A stretch of 55,267 bases of DNA, taken from the NCBI GenBank assembly GCA_028284665.1, contig JANQRG010000012.1:1-55267 (forward strand), in the 5' to 3' direction. Of this stretch, positions 35,667-44,873 are shown piece by piece. The DNA is from Croceivirga sp. GTDB taxonomy: Bacteria > Bacteroidota > Bacteroidia > Flavobacteriales > Flavobacteriaceae. The notes below the pieces were generated by a model. That model searched no databases. It saw nothing but the letters and a program-made list of their open reading frames with translations, and was not told the DNA's origin. Made by a program: the position numbers and the translations under genes. The first letter of the stretch is position 1. Each line of letters begins with the position of its first letter.

Positions 35667-37412
35667 ATGCAAAGAGCAAAAGGAAAAGTAGTAAGCGTTA
35701 ATGAGTCACTCGTCAGCGCCCAAACGATAAGCGGCGCTGTAATGAATGGCGAAGTAGCGTATATCGTTATCGAGGACGGCAAACGACTCAAAGCTGAGGT
35801 TATTGATGTAAAAGAAGGTAATAGGGTGTATCTGCAGGTCTTTGAGGATACCAGTTGGATGAAAGTAGGGGATCCGGTAGAGTTTACCGGTTTACCTTTA
35901 GCAGTAAAATTGGGGCCGGGCATCCTGGGTGCCGTAACGGACGGTCTTCAAAATCCCCTGTATGAACTAGGTAAGATCGAGTGGTTTTTGGAAAGGGGTC
36001 TCGAGGTGGCTCCGCTTGATCCAAACGTAAAATGGCATTTTACGCCAAAAGTGCAGAAAGGAGATACCGTTACAGGGGGTTCGGTCTTAGGCACTGTTCC
36101 TGAAAAACTATTTGAGCACAAAATTTTTGTCCCTTTTTCACTTCGGGGCGATCATACCGTTGAGCATATTGCGGAAACCGGTGATTACACCATTGATGAT
36201 CCCATAGCCACTATCAAGGACGCTTCAGGAAAGACCATACCTCTTACAATGGCCTTTGAATGGCCCGTAAAAATGCCGATGCCATTCAACAAACGCTCCG
36301 TTCCTCAAAAGTCTTTGCCGACGGGTATTCGTATTCTCGATGCCCTTTTCCCTATTGCCTATGGCGGTACGGCCTGTAATCCTGGGCCTTTCGGAGCTGG
36401 CAAGACCGTTTTGCAACACAGTCTGGCCCGACATTCACAAGCCGATGTTGTAATTATTGCTGCCTGTGGTGAACGCGCTGGAGAGGCCGTAGAAGTTTTT
36501 AAGGATTTCCCGGAACTTATCGACCCTCGAACTGGAAAATCATTGATGGATCGCACTTATATTGTGGGCAATACCTCTTCTATGCCGGTAGCTGCCCGCG
36601 AAGCCTCCGTGTATATGGCTACAACCGTTGGGGAATACTATCGAAAGCAGGGGTTGAACGTATTAATTCTAGCCGACTCCACTTCGCGTTGGGCACAGGC
36701 GCTTCGTGAAACCTCCGGGAGGAAGGAGGAGATCCCGGGTCCAGAGGCCTTTCCTATGTATATTTCTACTTTGATCTCAGCCTTTTATGATCGCGCTGGA
36801 GTGGAAATACTGCCAGACGGCGCAGAAGGTTCTTTGAGTATTATCGGCACGGTTTCCCCTGCCGGCGGAAACTTTGACGAGCCTGTTACCCAGGCCACCT
36901 TGCTAAGTACCGGAGCCTTTTGGGGACTGTCCAGGGCATTGTCAGACGCAAGGAAATATCCCGCCATAGACCGTATAGACAGCAATTCTAAGTACCCGTC
37001 GTTATTAGAACAAGAGGAGGTGACCTATTTGTTAGAACTACTTCGGGATGGTAAGACCATTGCCTCCAATATCATACTTATGGGCGAAAAAGGCATCACT
37101 GATGAGGCCTATATCCGCTATCAAAAGGCCGAGTTACTTGACGCGGTGTTCTTACAGCAGAATAGTTTTCACGAAGTGGACGGGGTGACCGCTCCTGATC
37201 GTCTGCGCTTTATGTTTGATATGGTTAAGGAGATCATCGATGCGCCGCTAACTATTGAAGGGAAAGAAGAGATACGATCACATTTCAATTTTATTCGGCA
37301 GGCTTTTCTGGATTGGAACTATATGAGACCCGATGAGGAAGGATTTCAAAAACAGCAATCGAAGTTGTTAAACCTGGTTAAAAAACGAGGGCATGTTGCA
37401 GAAAACGTATGA
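35667..37412 (+). CDS. ntpA: V-type ATP synthase/ATPase subunit A (catalytic)
   Basis: The product has 581 residues, full length. The beta-barrel start (GKVVSVNESLVSA) is followed by the non-homologous insert of V/A-type A subunits (about 110-190) and the P-loop GPFGAGKT (residues 240-247). DSTSRWAQALRETSGRKEEIPGP contains the usual Walker B/arginine-bearing region in fragments. It forms the ATP-hydrolysing site with subunit B in the cytosolic V1 head. The 3' end overlaps the B gene by 20 bases. Confidence 0.97.
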   Translation: MQRAKGKVVSVNESLVSAQTISGAVMNGEVAYIVIEDGKRLKAEVIDVKEGNRVYLQVFEDTSWMKVGDPVEFTGLPLAVKLGPGILGAVTDGLQNPLYELGKIEWFLERGLEVAPLDPNVKWHFTPKVQKGDTVTGGSVLGTVPEKLFEHKIFVPFSLRGDHTVEHIAETGDYTIDDPIATIKDASGKTIPLTMAFEWPVKMPMPFNKRSVPQKSLPTGIRILDALFPIAYGGTACNPGPFGAGKTVLQHSLARHSQADVVIIAACGERAGEAVEVFKDFPELIDPRTGKSLMDRTYIVGNTSSMPVAAREASVYMATTVGEYYRKQGLNVLILADSTSRWAQALRETSGRKEEIPGPEAFPMYISTLISAFYDRAGVEILPDGAEGSLSIIGTVSPAGGNFDEPVTQATLLSTGAFWGLSRALSDARKYPAIDRIDSNSKYPSLLEQEEVTYLLELLRDGKTIASNIILMGEKGITDEAYIRYQKAELLDAVFLQQNSFHEVDGVTAPDRLRFMFDMVKEIIDAPLTIEGKEEIRSHFNFIRQAFLDWNYMRPDEEGFQKQQSKLLNLVKKRGHVAENV

Positions 37413-38724
37413 GAATATCGATAGTATCGGTAGGGCTATCTTGAGTATTCAGGCAAAAGGAGTACATAACAAGGAACTGGCCGAAGTGCTTTATCCGGAT
37501 GGACAACGCGCTTTTGCGCAGGTCATTGCCCTGGACGGTGAAAAGGTTACCCTTCAACTTTTTGGAGGTGGATTTGGAGTGTCGACAGACTGTAAGATCC
37601 GCTTTCTGGGAAAACCTGTTCAGGTTGGCTTTTCCGATGATATGTTAGGAAGGGTATATTCCGGTAATGGTCGACCCATAGATGGGGGTCCGGATTTGTT
37701 AGCAGATATGATCCGGGTAGCGGGTCCTTCCATCAATCCCGTAAAACGACTCATTCCAAAGAATATGATTCGTACCGGAGTACCAATGATTGACGTATTC
37801 AACACCTTGGTGCGTTCCCAAAAAATACCAATTTTTGCGAAAGCGGGCGAACCGTATAATCGTTTATTGGCCAACATTGCCACTCAAACTGATGCCGATG
37901 TCATCCTTATCGGAGGAGTAGGGCTCAAATATGATGAATTTCATTACTTCAGACAACGAATCGAGGAGGCCGGGAGTAAGCATAAAACCATCATGTTTAT
38001 CCATACCCATAGGGACTCGATAGTGGAAGGTTTAATGGTACCCGATCTGGCCCTGGCCGTGGCGGAACAATTTGCCCTGCAAGGGAAAAATGTGTTTGTA
38101 CTGTTGTCGGACATGACCCAATGGTCTGATTATTTGCGCCAGGTGGCCAATGCACAAGATCAAATTCCTGCCAATCAAGGGTATCCTGGTGACCTGTATT
38201 CACAGTTGGCCAGTAGGTATGAAAAGGCAGCTGATATTGAAAATGCTGGGAGTTTAACCATTCTCGGCGTAACTACTATGGATGATGTAACACATCCTGT
38301 ACCTGATAACACCGGATACATCACGGAAGGCCAGTTCTACATGAAAAATGGCTATTTGGAACTTTTTGGGTCCTTAAGTCGCTTGAAGCAACAAGTTAAT
38401 GATCGCACCCGGTCCGATCATCGGAGTATAATGAATGCTATGGCGCGATTGCTTTCGGAGGCTGAGGAACGGGTAAAGGCACAAAAATTCGGTTCGGTAA
38501 AAGACGATTACTCGTTACGACTGCTTGCCTACAGAAAGACCTTTCAAAAAGAATTAATGGACCCCTTCCGCTATTTGGAGCTTGAAGATGCCCTTGACCT
38601 TTGTTGGGACATCCTTGCCAGGCATTTCAAAAAGGAAGAAGTAGGACTTTCCTCAAAATTAATTGAAGCGTATTGGCCGGAAAAAGGGATGTTCAAAATA
38701 TTAAACGAGAAATCCGATGAGTGA
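37393..38724 (+). CDS. ntpB: V-type ATP synthase/ATPase subunit B
   Basis: The product has 443 residues. The start KTYENIDSIGRAILSIQAKGV fits the barrel of B subunits. There is no P-loop; the corresponding stretch is IPIFAKAGEPYN, as expected for the non-catalytic subunit. Other marks are LLSDMTQWSDYLRQVA (near 238) and GYPGDLYSQLASRYEKAADIENAGSLTI in part, typical of B. It overlaps subunit A by 20 bases and subunit E by 8, indicating coupled translation. Confidence 0.97.
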   Translation: MLQKTYENIDSIGRAILSIQAKGVHNKELAEVLYPDGQRAFAQVIALDGEKVTLQLFGGGFGVSTDCKIRFLGKPVQVGFSDDMLGRVYSGNGRPIDGGPDLLADMIRVAGPSINPVKRLIPKNMIRTGVPMIDVFNTLVRSQKIPIFAKAGEPYNRLLANIATQTDADVILIGGVGLKYDEFHYFRQRIEEAGSKHKTIMFIHTHRDSIVEGLMVPDLALAVAEQFALQGKNVFVLLSDMTQWSDYLRQVANAQDQIPANQGYPGDLYSQLASRYEKAADIENAGSLTILGVTTMDDVTHPVPDNTGYITEGQFYMKNGYLELFGSLSRLKQQVNDRTRSDHRSIMNAMARLLSEAEERVKAQKFGSVKDDYSLRLLAYRKTFQKELMDPFRYLELEDALDLCWDILARHFKKEEVGLSSKLIEAYWPEKGMFKILNEKSDE

Positions 38725-39316
38725 GAAAAGCCTCGATAAATTGATAACTACCCTAAAATCCGAAGCTATAGAAGCTGCGGACAAAAAGGCCCTGGAAATC
38801 CTGGGGAATGCTCAGGAACAAGCTGATAAAATTGTTAAGGAGGCAGAGGCCAAAAGCGAAGCCTTGCTTAAAGACGCCGAAAAAGAGGCACAGGCCATCC
38901 TGGACAAGGGGAAAAACGCCCTTCATCAAGCGGCAAGAGATGTAAACGTTTCCGTACGACATGATGTACTGCAATTGCTTGGAGCCGCATTGAAAAACGA
39001 AGTGGAAGCCGCATTTACCCCGGGCCTTATAGAAAAGGTAGTGCTAAAGGTCGCCGACAATTTGGATAGCGGAGTTGCACTAAAGTTACCTGAAGCTTTG
39101 GAACAAGATTTAGCCGCACAAATCCAGAAACGCCTGCAAGCGTCGGGTAATTTGATTACCATTTCCAAAGATGCTTCACTTAACAACGGGTTTTCGATAG
39201 TAAATACTGATCAGGGATGGAGCTACGATATCACCCCGGAAGAAGTAACCGAATTGCTGCACACCCATTTAAGCCCCAGGTGGATCCAAATCTTAAAAAA
39301 CGAGGAAAACTCATGA
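38717..39316 (+). CDS. ntpE: V-type ATPase subunit E (peripheral stalk)
   Basis: The product has 199 residues. The first 75 are a long alanine/lysine/glutamate-rich helix (AQEQADKIVKEAEAKSEALL) that forms the stator coiled coil. The C-terminal domain binds the V1 head. The gene overlaps B by 8 bases and ends in an ATGA overlap with the DUF2764 gene. No separate G/H-type stalk partner gene is present. Confidence 0.88.
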   Translation: MSEKSLDKLITTLKSEAIEAADKKALEILGNAQEQADKIVKEAEAKSEALLKDAEKEAQAILDKGKNALHQAARDVNVSVRHDVLQLLGAALKNEVEAAFTPGLIEKVVLKVADNLDSGVALKLPEALEQDLAAQIQKRLQASGNLITISKDASLNNGFSIVNTDQGWSYDITPEEVTELLHTHLSPRWIQILKNEENS

Positions 39317-39876
39317 TAACCGGAAACCTGGAATATTTGATGAGCAGCCTGCCACATCTCTCCTTCCAAAACACGGATGAGGAGCGATCTCGGGTGGTTG
39401 ACCTCCTCAGAAAGTATGCCGGGCCTTCGGAAGAACACCATAGCATTATTGCCATTCTGGATCGGGAAGCAAGCAAGTTTTTAGGCCCTAAAGGATCAAA
39501 GTTGCTGCAACAAATCAGTCTGGCACGTATTCATGAAGAAGTTTTTCAGCGCAGTAAGCATCGTGTGCTAGCTTCCTTTGCAACCTATGCATATACCCTT
39601 AAAAACGACATTTACCGGCTTCGTATATCCCGAAGCAAAGGAACAAATGTAGCCACAGCAAAAAAACAGGAACTTCCATTGGTTCCAAGCAACCCGTTAG
39701 AAGAGGAAGTACAACTCCTGAAATGGCAATGGAACAAACTAGACGAACTTTCCATAGGGCATTATGCGGACTTTGGAGCCTTGGCGCTGTACAAGTTAAA
39801 ATTGTTGCTACTGCTACGGTGGTGGGGTTTTGATCAAAAAAAGGGCTTTGATAATTTTCTGAACATCACAACCTAA
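39313..39876 (+). CDS. DUF2764 family protein of the V-ATPase operon
   Basis: This is a 187-residue protein. I start it at 39313, where the ATG overlaps the TGA of subunit E; the frame is open 32 codons further upstream but that part lies inside the E gene. The family is restricted, as far as I know, to V-ATPase operons of Bacteroidota and some other bacteria. Marks are LEYLMSSLPHLSFQ at the start and SNPLEEEVQLLKWQWNKLDEL with YKLKLLLLLRWWGFD near the end. The all-helical character and operon place make it a candidate for the C/d-like subunit that links the rotor to the ring. That is inference. Confidence 0.85.
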   Translation: MITGNLEYLMSSLPHLSFQNTDEERSRVVDLLRKYAGPSEEHHSIIAILDREASKFLGPKGSKLLQQISLARIHEEVFQRSKHRVLASFATYAYTLKNDIYRLRISRSKGTNVATAKKQELPLVPSNPLEEEVQLLKWQWNKLDELSIGHYADFGALALYKLKLLLLLRWWGFDQKKGFDNFLNITT

Positions 39877-39882
39877 GGCAGT

Positions 39883-40494
39883 ATGGCTGACAAGATCTTA
39901 ATGAACAAAAATACGCTGGCAGCCCTGAAAATTGAGCTCAAAGAGTACAATACGGCCCTGCCGGTTTTTGAAATGAAAGAGCAGCAGTTGAAAGAAGTGG
40001 TGCAAACGACGGAGAGTAATATCGCAAGATTGAAAACAACTATTGCTGCGATCAATCGGGAAACAAAAACATGGGTCGCTGTTATGGCGGAAGAGACCAT
40101 AAACCTTTCTGAAACGATACAGGTAGACCAGGTATTGACCAGAAAACGCGAAATCGCCGGGGTTACCGTAACGGTGTTTCAAGATATCACTTTTAAGGAT
40201 GCTGAGGTGGACCTTTTCAACACACCACTTTGGATAGATGCGGCCCTGGATGTTATTCGGGACCAAAAGACCAATCAAACCTTAGTACAGATCGAAGAAC
40301 GAAATTTGGAACTTCTAAGGGAAGAACTGGCCGAGGCCCGAAGGATGAAAAATGCCCTGAAAGAGGTCTTTATTCCTGAAACCGAGGAGAACATTCGAAA
40401 GATTGAGATTTATTTGGGTGATGTGGAACGACTGGCCATCGGCTGTGCCAAATTGGTAAAAAAGAAGAAAGAAGAGAAAAATGCAATGGTATGA
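39883..40494 (+). CDS. ntpD: V-type ATPase subunit D (central rotor stalk)
   Basis: The product has 203 residues, normal length. It begins with MNKNTLAALKIELKEYNTALPVFEMKEQQL and ends in a second long helix (NIRKIEIYLGDVERLAIGCAKLVKKKKEEK); these two helices form the rotating coiled coil inside the A3B3 head. It follows the DUF2764 gene by 6 bases and overlaps the subunit I gene by 4 (ATGA). Confidence 0.93.
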   Translation: MADKILMNKNTLAALKIELKEYNTALPVFEMKEQQLKEVVQTTESNIARLKTTIAAINRETKTWVAVMAEETINLSETIQVDQVLTRKREIAGVTVTVFQDITFKDAEVDLFNTPLWIDAALDVIRDQKTNQTLVQIEERNLELLREELAEARRMKNALKEVFIPETEENIRKIEIYLGDVERLAIGCAKLVKKKKEEKNAMV

Positions 40495-42338
40495 TCGTTA
40501 GAATGAAGGAGGTATTGCTTTTTACAACCGCACGAACTGTTGAGGATTCCATTTTACAACTAGGGAAACTAGGTGTAGTTGATATTACTGAGGTCAAACA
40601 ACCGGAAAATGGCACAATAGAAAGGCGTAAGGAAGCAGTGCTCCAGGCAGAAACTGCCATCTCCATACTGAACGAATATTCCGAAAAGCAAAAAGGCGGG
40701 AACCGTTATGCAAAATATACTGCTAAAGATCCCAAACAACTCATTGAACGGGTAGTACGGACCGCAGAAATCAGGCAAAAATGCAAAGACCGGCTAACCA
40801 CCCTTACCCAGCAATTAAAGTGGTACCAAACCTGGGGGAAAGAAGTGAATGTGAAAGACATTGCCTATTTGGAACAGAGGGGGATTTACCTCCACTTGTA
40901 TATTCTGGAAAAATCAAAGGTCCGTTCCTTAGAAGAGCAACATACCATTATTGAACTTCCGCAGCAAAATGGGAAGATCCCGGTAATCCTGATCTCTAGA
41001 AACCAAGAGGAGAAGCTGAACCATAAGGAAGTATCCTTACCAAAACTCTCCTATAACGATATCGTCCAACAAATTAAGAGGAAAGAACGACAGTTGGCCG
41101 AGGTGACCCATTTTTTGGAAGACCAGGCCGAAAACAAAAATTGGCTGGAAGATTATCTGTTGCTCCTAAAGGATAGATTAGGAACCAGTCAGGCGCTGGA
41201 AAGTATGGGTGATATTGAAGGAAGGGTAAAATACCTCAAGGGTTATATCCCTCGTGAAGCCGTTGCAGATTTCATTACCGCTGCGGAGAATAACCATTGG
41301 GCATATCACCTTACGGATCCTGAAAAACCCGAAGAAGTTCCGGTGTATATCAAAAATCCTAAATGGATCAGCATTATTAATCCGGTCATGAAGTTTATCG
41401 ATATTGTACCCGGGTACAAAGAAGTGGATGTTTCTATCTATTTTTTAGTGGCCTTTGCATTGTTTTTTGCGATGTTAGTAGGAGATGCAGGCTATGGGTT
41501 GCTCTTTCTGGTCACCGCCTTCCTTCTTCGTAAAAAAATAGCACCTCAACTGCGGTTTTTGATTTACGTTCTGAGCGGTGCCACCATTATTTGGGGGGTA
41601 TTAACCGGCACCTATTTTGGTGCTGAACAAATAGCAGCCCTTCCTTTTCTCAAGGATCTGGTCATCCCGTCGATAGCCAGTTTTGGAGTGGATAACATTG
41701 CTTTTATGATGCATCTCTCCTTTCTCATTGGTGCCCTTCATCTCACCGTTGCCCATGGTATTCGAGCCGTCCAATTCATCAACTCTATTCGTGCATTAAG
41801 TGAGGTAGGCTGGATCATGCTGGTTTGGGGGTTATTTCTGTTAACCGAACAGTTGGTATTGGGCAAGGCCTTGCCGGGATGGGGTATTTGGCTATTTGTT
41901 GGGGGTACCCTGCTCGTGGCACTTTTTTCTGTTGAGAGCAAGAACTTTTTTAAAAGTATGGGGATCTCACTTGCTAATCTACCGTTAAGCCTGATCAGCG
42001 GATTCTCGGACATTGTGTCCTATGTACGTCTTTTTGCCGTAGGGATGGCCACTGCAGCAGTAGCGGCAAGTTTTAACAATATGATTTTACCGGAAGGAAC
42101 AGCTGGGATGGGATTCATCAGTTTAGTCGTGGCAGCCGTTGCACTGTTGCTAGGTCATGGCTTAAACATCGCCCTGGCACTAATGGCGGTTATGGTACAT
42201 GGCATACGATTAAACATGCTGGAATTTGCGGGTCACCTTGGGGTACAGTTTTCAGGTGAAGCGTACAAACCTTTCAAGCTAATTTCCCTGGAAAATGGAC
42301 ATGAAATCGAAGAGGAAGCATCCATTGCAACAACATAA
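40491..42338 (+). CDS. ntpI: V-type ATPase subunit I (membrane stator a)
   Basis: The product has 615 residues. The cytosolic N-terminal arm (about 1-300) contains coiled-coil stretches. The C-terminal half has about seven or eight membrane helices beginning at IYFLVAFALFFAMLVGDAGYGLLF. The essential arginine that meets the rotor carboxylate is in SYVRLFAVGMA (R513). With subunit K it forms the ion path. ATGA overlap with the D gene. Confidence 0.95.
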   Translation: MIVRMKEVLLFTTARTVEDSILQLGKLGVVDITEVKQPENGTIERRKEAVLQAETAISILNEYSEKQKGGNRYAKYTAKDPKQLIERVVRTAEIRQKCKDRLTTLTQQLKWYQTWGKEVNVKDIAYLEQRGIYLHLYILEKSKVRSLEEQHTIIELPQQNGKIPVILISRNQEEKLNHKEVSLPKLSYNDIVQQIKRKERQLAEVTHFLEDQAENKNWLEDYLLLLKDRLGTSQALESMGDIEGRVKYLKGYIPREAVADFITAAENNHWAYHLTDPEKPEEVPVYIKNPKWISIINPVMKFIDIVPGYKEVDVSIYFLVAFALFFAMLVGDAGYGLLFLVTAFLLRKKIAPQLRFLIYVLSGATIIWGVLTGTYFGAEQIAALPFLKDLVIPSIASFGVDNIAFMMHLSFLIGALHLTVAHGIRAVQFINSIRALSEVGWIMLVWGLFLLTEQLVLGKALPGWGIWLFVGGTLLVALFSVESKNFFKSMGISLANLPLSLISGFSDIVSYVRLFAVGMATAAVAASFNNMILPEGTAGMGFISLVVAAVALLLGHGLNIALALMAVMVHGIRLNMLEFAGHLGVQFSGEAYKPFKLISLENGHEIEEEASIATT

Positions 42339-42363
42339 AATGAACATCAAAAATATATAGAGT

Positions 42364-42831
42364 ATGGTAAGTATGGCAATTTTAACAACAACAGTGAGTG
42401 GGCTTGGCGATATGGGAATGTCCCTAAGTATTGCTGCTATAGGCTCTGCAATAGGAACGGGTATCGCTGGTATGGCCGCTATTGGCGCCTGGAAGAAAAT
42501 GATAACCAATGGGCAAAAAGCCGCAACCGCCCTGCTCATTTTTGTAGGGGCACCACTTTCGCAAGTTATCTATGGTATGATCCTTAAAAATGCCATTGCT
42601 GATGCTAATCTGGCGCCGGACTCTTACTTATGGCAGATCATAATTGGTCTGGTTGCGGGCGCAGCTATGGCCGGCTCGGCCATATTTCAGGGAAAAACAG
42701 GGGCACGAGCTTGCGATGCTATTGCTTCAGGCGCTAACGATACCGCCAAATACATTATGATCATTGGTATTGTCGAAACCGTTGCGCTTTTTGTCATGAT
42801 ATTTACAATGACAGGGTTACCCACCGGATGA
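42364..42831 (+). CDS. ntpK: V-type ATPase subunit K (rotor ring), predicted Na+ type
   Basis: The product has 155 residues with four membrane helices, i.e. two fused c-type hairpins. Only the second hairpin carries the ion-binding glutamate, E138 in GIVETVALFV. Around it the sequence keeps S66-Q67 (APLSQVIYG) and Q109 (AIFQGKTG). These match T64, Q65, Q110 and E139, the side-chain Na+ ligands of the Enterococcus hirae NtpK ring (established for that protein). The pump or synthase here is therefore predicted to use Na+. It is the last gene of the operon. Confidence 0.93.
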   Translation: MVSMAILTTTVSGLGDMGMSLSIAAIGSAIGTGIAGMAAIGAWKKMITNGQKAATALLIFVGAPLSQVIYGMILKNAIADANLAPDSYLWQIIIGLVAGAAMAGSAIFQGKTGARACDAIASGANDTAKYIMIIGIVETVALFVMIFTMTGLPTG

Positions 42832-42853
42832 TGATGGGGTAATATCATTTTTT
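42831..42853 (+). terminator. Possible weak terminator after the V-ATPase operon
   Basis: ATGAT (42831-42835) can pair with ATCAT (42844-42848), followed by a run of six T. The stem is short and AT-rich, so the call is tentative; read-through into the two-component genes is possible. Confidence 0.3.
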
Positions 42854-42912
42854 GCCCCAGCCCTACCCCTTACATTTAGGGCGTCAGATCAATATGTGGA
42901 AAACTTCTCCAA

Positions 42913-43593
42913 ATGAAGATATTGGTAATAGAAGATAATATTGAAATGCTGCAGGACATTAAAAGTTTTTTGCAGGAGGAAGGCAACATTTGTGAGATAG
43001 CCCCAAGTTACAAAGCAGCGCAAGACAAAATAGGTATTTTCCCTTACGATATTCTGGTCGTGGATATTACCTTACCGGATGGTAACGGTTTAGATATTAT
43101 CAAGGCCGTAAAAAAGGAAAACATCGATGCCGGAATCGTGATTATTTCAGCAAAGAATGCGGTGGGAGATAAAGTACTAGGCCTGGAAATAGGAGCAGAT
43201 GACTATTTAACCAAACCTTTCTACCTTGCGGAACTCAATGCACGTATAAAGGCGATTTATCGAAGGAAAGTGTACAATGGTAGCAAGGAAATTCACTTTA
43301 ACGAAATTAAGATCAAACCGGACAGTTATGAAGTCTTTATACATAATCATCTTTTAAACCTCACCAAAAAAGAGTTCGATATTATCCACTTTTTTGTTGT
43401 CAATCGCCACAGACTACTGACCAAAGAGGCCATTGCGGAACACCTTTGGGGAGACCATATAGAAATGGCGGACTCGTATAAGTTTATCTATACCCATATG
43501 GCTAACCTTAGGAAAAAAATTGCTCAAAAAGGAGGTAAAGACTATATTCAATCTATCTATAGCGTTGGATACAAATTCACCGACCGCGAATGA
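42913..43593 (+). CDS. OmpR-family response regulator
   Basis: The product has 226 residues. The receiver domain (1-118) has the acidic pocket around D8, the phosphorylation site D51 (DITLPDGNG) and K101 (DYLTKPF). The C-terminal winged helix (about 128-224) is of the OmpR/PhoB type, with LTKKEFDIIHFF and SIYSVGYKF. It overlaps the histidine kinase gene by 4 bases and must be its partner. It lies between the V-ATPase and PEP carboxylase genes, so either could be a target. Confidence 0.95.
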   Translation: MKILVIEDNIEMLQDIKSFLQEEGNICEIAPSYKAAQDKIGIFPYDILVVDITLPDGNGLDIIKAVKKENIDAGIVIISAKNAVGDKVLGLEIGADDYLTKPFYLAELNARIKAIYRRKVYNGSKEIHFNEIKIKPDSYEVFIHNHLLNLTKKEFDIIHFFVVNRHRLLTKEAIAEHLWGDHIEMADSYKFIYTHMANLRKKIAQKGGKDYIQSIYSVGYKFTDRE

Positions 43594-44852
43594 ATTTAGT
43601 AAAAAAGACCAATACCAACTACCTTATATTTCTTGCTTTGCTGTTCCCCATTATGGTGATAGTGGATTATTTCCTGATACAGTATATTGTAAATAGTGAA
43701 GTGGAGGAAATCTTGTTACATGAACAGCAGCGTATTACTTTTCACCTGGACGAGGAGGGGATATTGCCCACATCCAACTATTTGTTTCATACTGTCCCGA
43801 TGGACGAAAGCCTCGAACATCTGCCGGAATTTAGGGATACATTGCTTTATGAGGGCTATGCGAACAAACAGATTCCATATAGAACTTATACCTTTTCTTC
43901 TTCTATTGATTCCCAACCTGTAAAGATCACGCTAAAACACGTTCTGCTGGAAATCAACGAGCTGATCTGGTTGCTTTTCCTCACCACCAGCTTGATAACC
44001 TTTTTATTGGTGCTCGGGCTATATTTTATTAACCAGAAGGTGTATACAAGAGCATGGCAGCCGTTCTTCGAAAATCTGTCAAAGCTTAAAAACTATGATG
44101 TTACCCAAAAGGATCCCGTTTATTTAGATGGGTCTCAAATAAAGGAATTTGAAGAGCTCAATACCGTTATCACAACTTTAATTGACCAGGTAAAGAAAGA
44201 TTTTCAAAACCTAAAGGAGTTTAACGAGAATATTTCCCATGAAATTCAGACGCCTTTAGCAATTATTAGGAACAAAGTAGTGCTGCTTTTGGAAAGCAAA
44301 AATCTGGATGAAAATGAACTAAAAAATCTGGAAGCACTGTATCAGCAGATCAATAAGCTATCTAAAATCGGGAAATCATTGATCTTGATATCAAGAATTG
44401 AAAATCAGGAATTTAAACGCCTGGAACGGGTTGATGTACATACCATTATAGCGAACATCTTAAGCAATATGGAGGAAATCATCAACTTTAAGAACTTAAA
44501 AGTGTCTACTGAACTTCAAACCGTTAGTATCGAATGCGATCATATTCTTGCTGACATCCTCTTTACCAACCTTATTAAAAATGCTGTACAGCATAATAAA
44601 GATGGGGGAACCCTACACATACTGCTGACTGAAGGGAAATTTGAGATCACCAATACCGGTGAGGTCTCCGATATCGCCACCGAAAAGTTGTTCCAACGTT
44701 TTCAAAAAGGCAGTTCGGCTAAAGAATCGCTAGGGCTTGGTTTGGCAATCACTCAAAAGATATGTGAGATCTACGGATTTCAGTTAGATTACGTTCGCAA
44801 TGAAGCGCTGCATACATTTTCACTTTTTTTCAACTCTGATACAATCACATAA
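43590..44852 (+). CDS. Membrane sensor histidine kinase
   Basis: The product has 420 residues. Two membrane helices (about 9-30 and 128-150) enclose a small periplasmic sensor of roughly 95 residues without a recognisable fold. A HAMP-like linker is followed by the dimerisation box with H217 (NISHEIQTPLA). The ATP-binding domain has NLIKNAVQHN (N box) and SLGLGLAITQKI (G box). The DHp and CA parts look complete and active. It is translationally coupled with the OmpR-type regulator. The signal is unknown. Confidence 0.94.
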   Translation: MNLVKKTNTNYLIFLALLFPIMVIVDYFLIQYIVNSEVEEILLHEQQRITFHLDEEGILPTSNYLFHTVPMDESLEHLPEFRDTLLYEGYANKQIPYRTYTFSSSIDSQPVKITLKHVLLEINELIWLLFLTTSLITFLLVLGLYFINQKVYTRAWQPFFENLSKLKNYDVTQKDPVYLDGSQIKEFEELNTVITTLIDQVKKDFQNLKEFNENISHEIQTPLAIIRNKVVLLLESKNLDENELKNLEALYQQINKLSKIGKSLILISRIENQEFKRLERVDVHTIIANILSNMEEIINFKNLKVSTELQTVSIECDHILADILFTNLIKNAVQHNKDGGTLHILLTEGKFEITNTGEVSDIATEKLFQRFQKGSSAKESLGLGLAITQKICEIYGFQLDYVRNEALHTFSLFFNSDTIT

Positions 44853-44873
44853 CAACAATTCATCAAAAAACTA

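Noticed and set aside
39217-39312. Longer N-terminus for the DUF2764 protein
   Set aside because: It lies wholly inside the subunit E gene, and the family start LEYLMSSLPHLSF begins just after the ATG at 39313, which overlaps the E stop codon.
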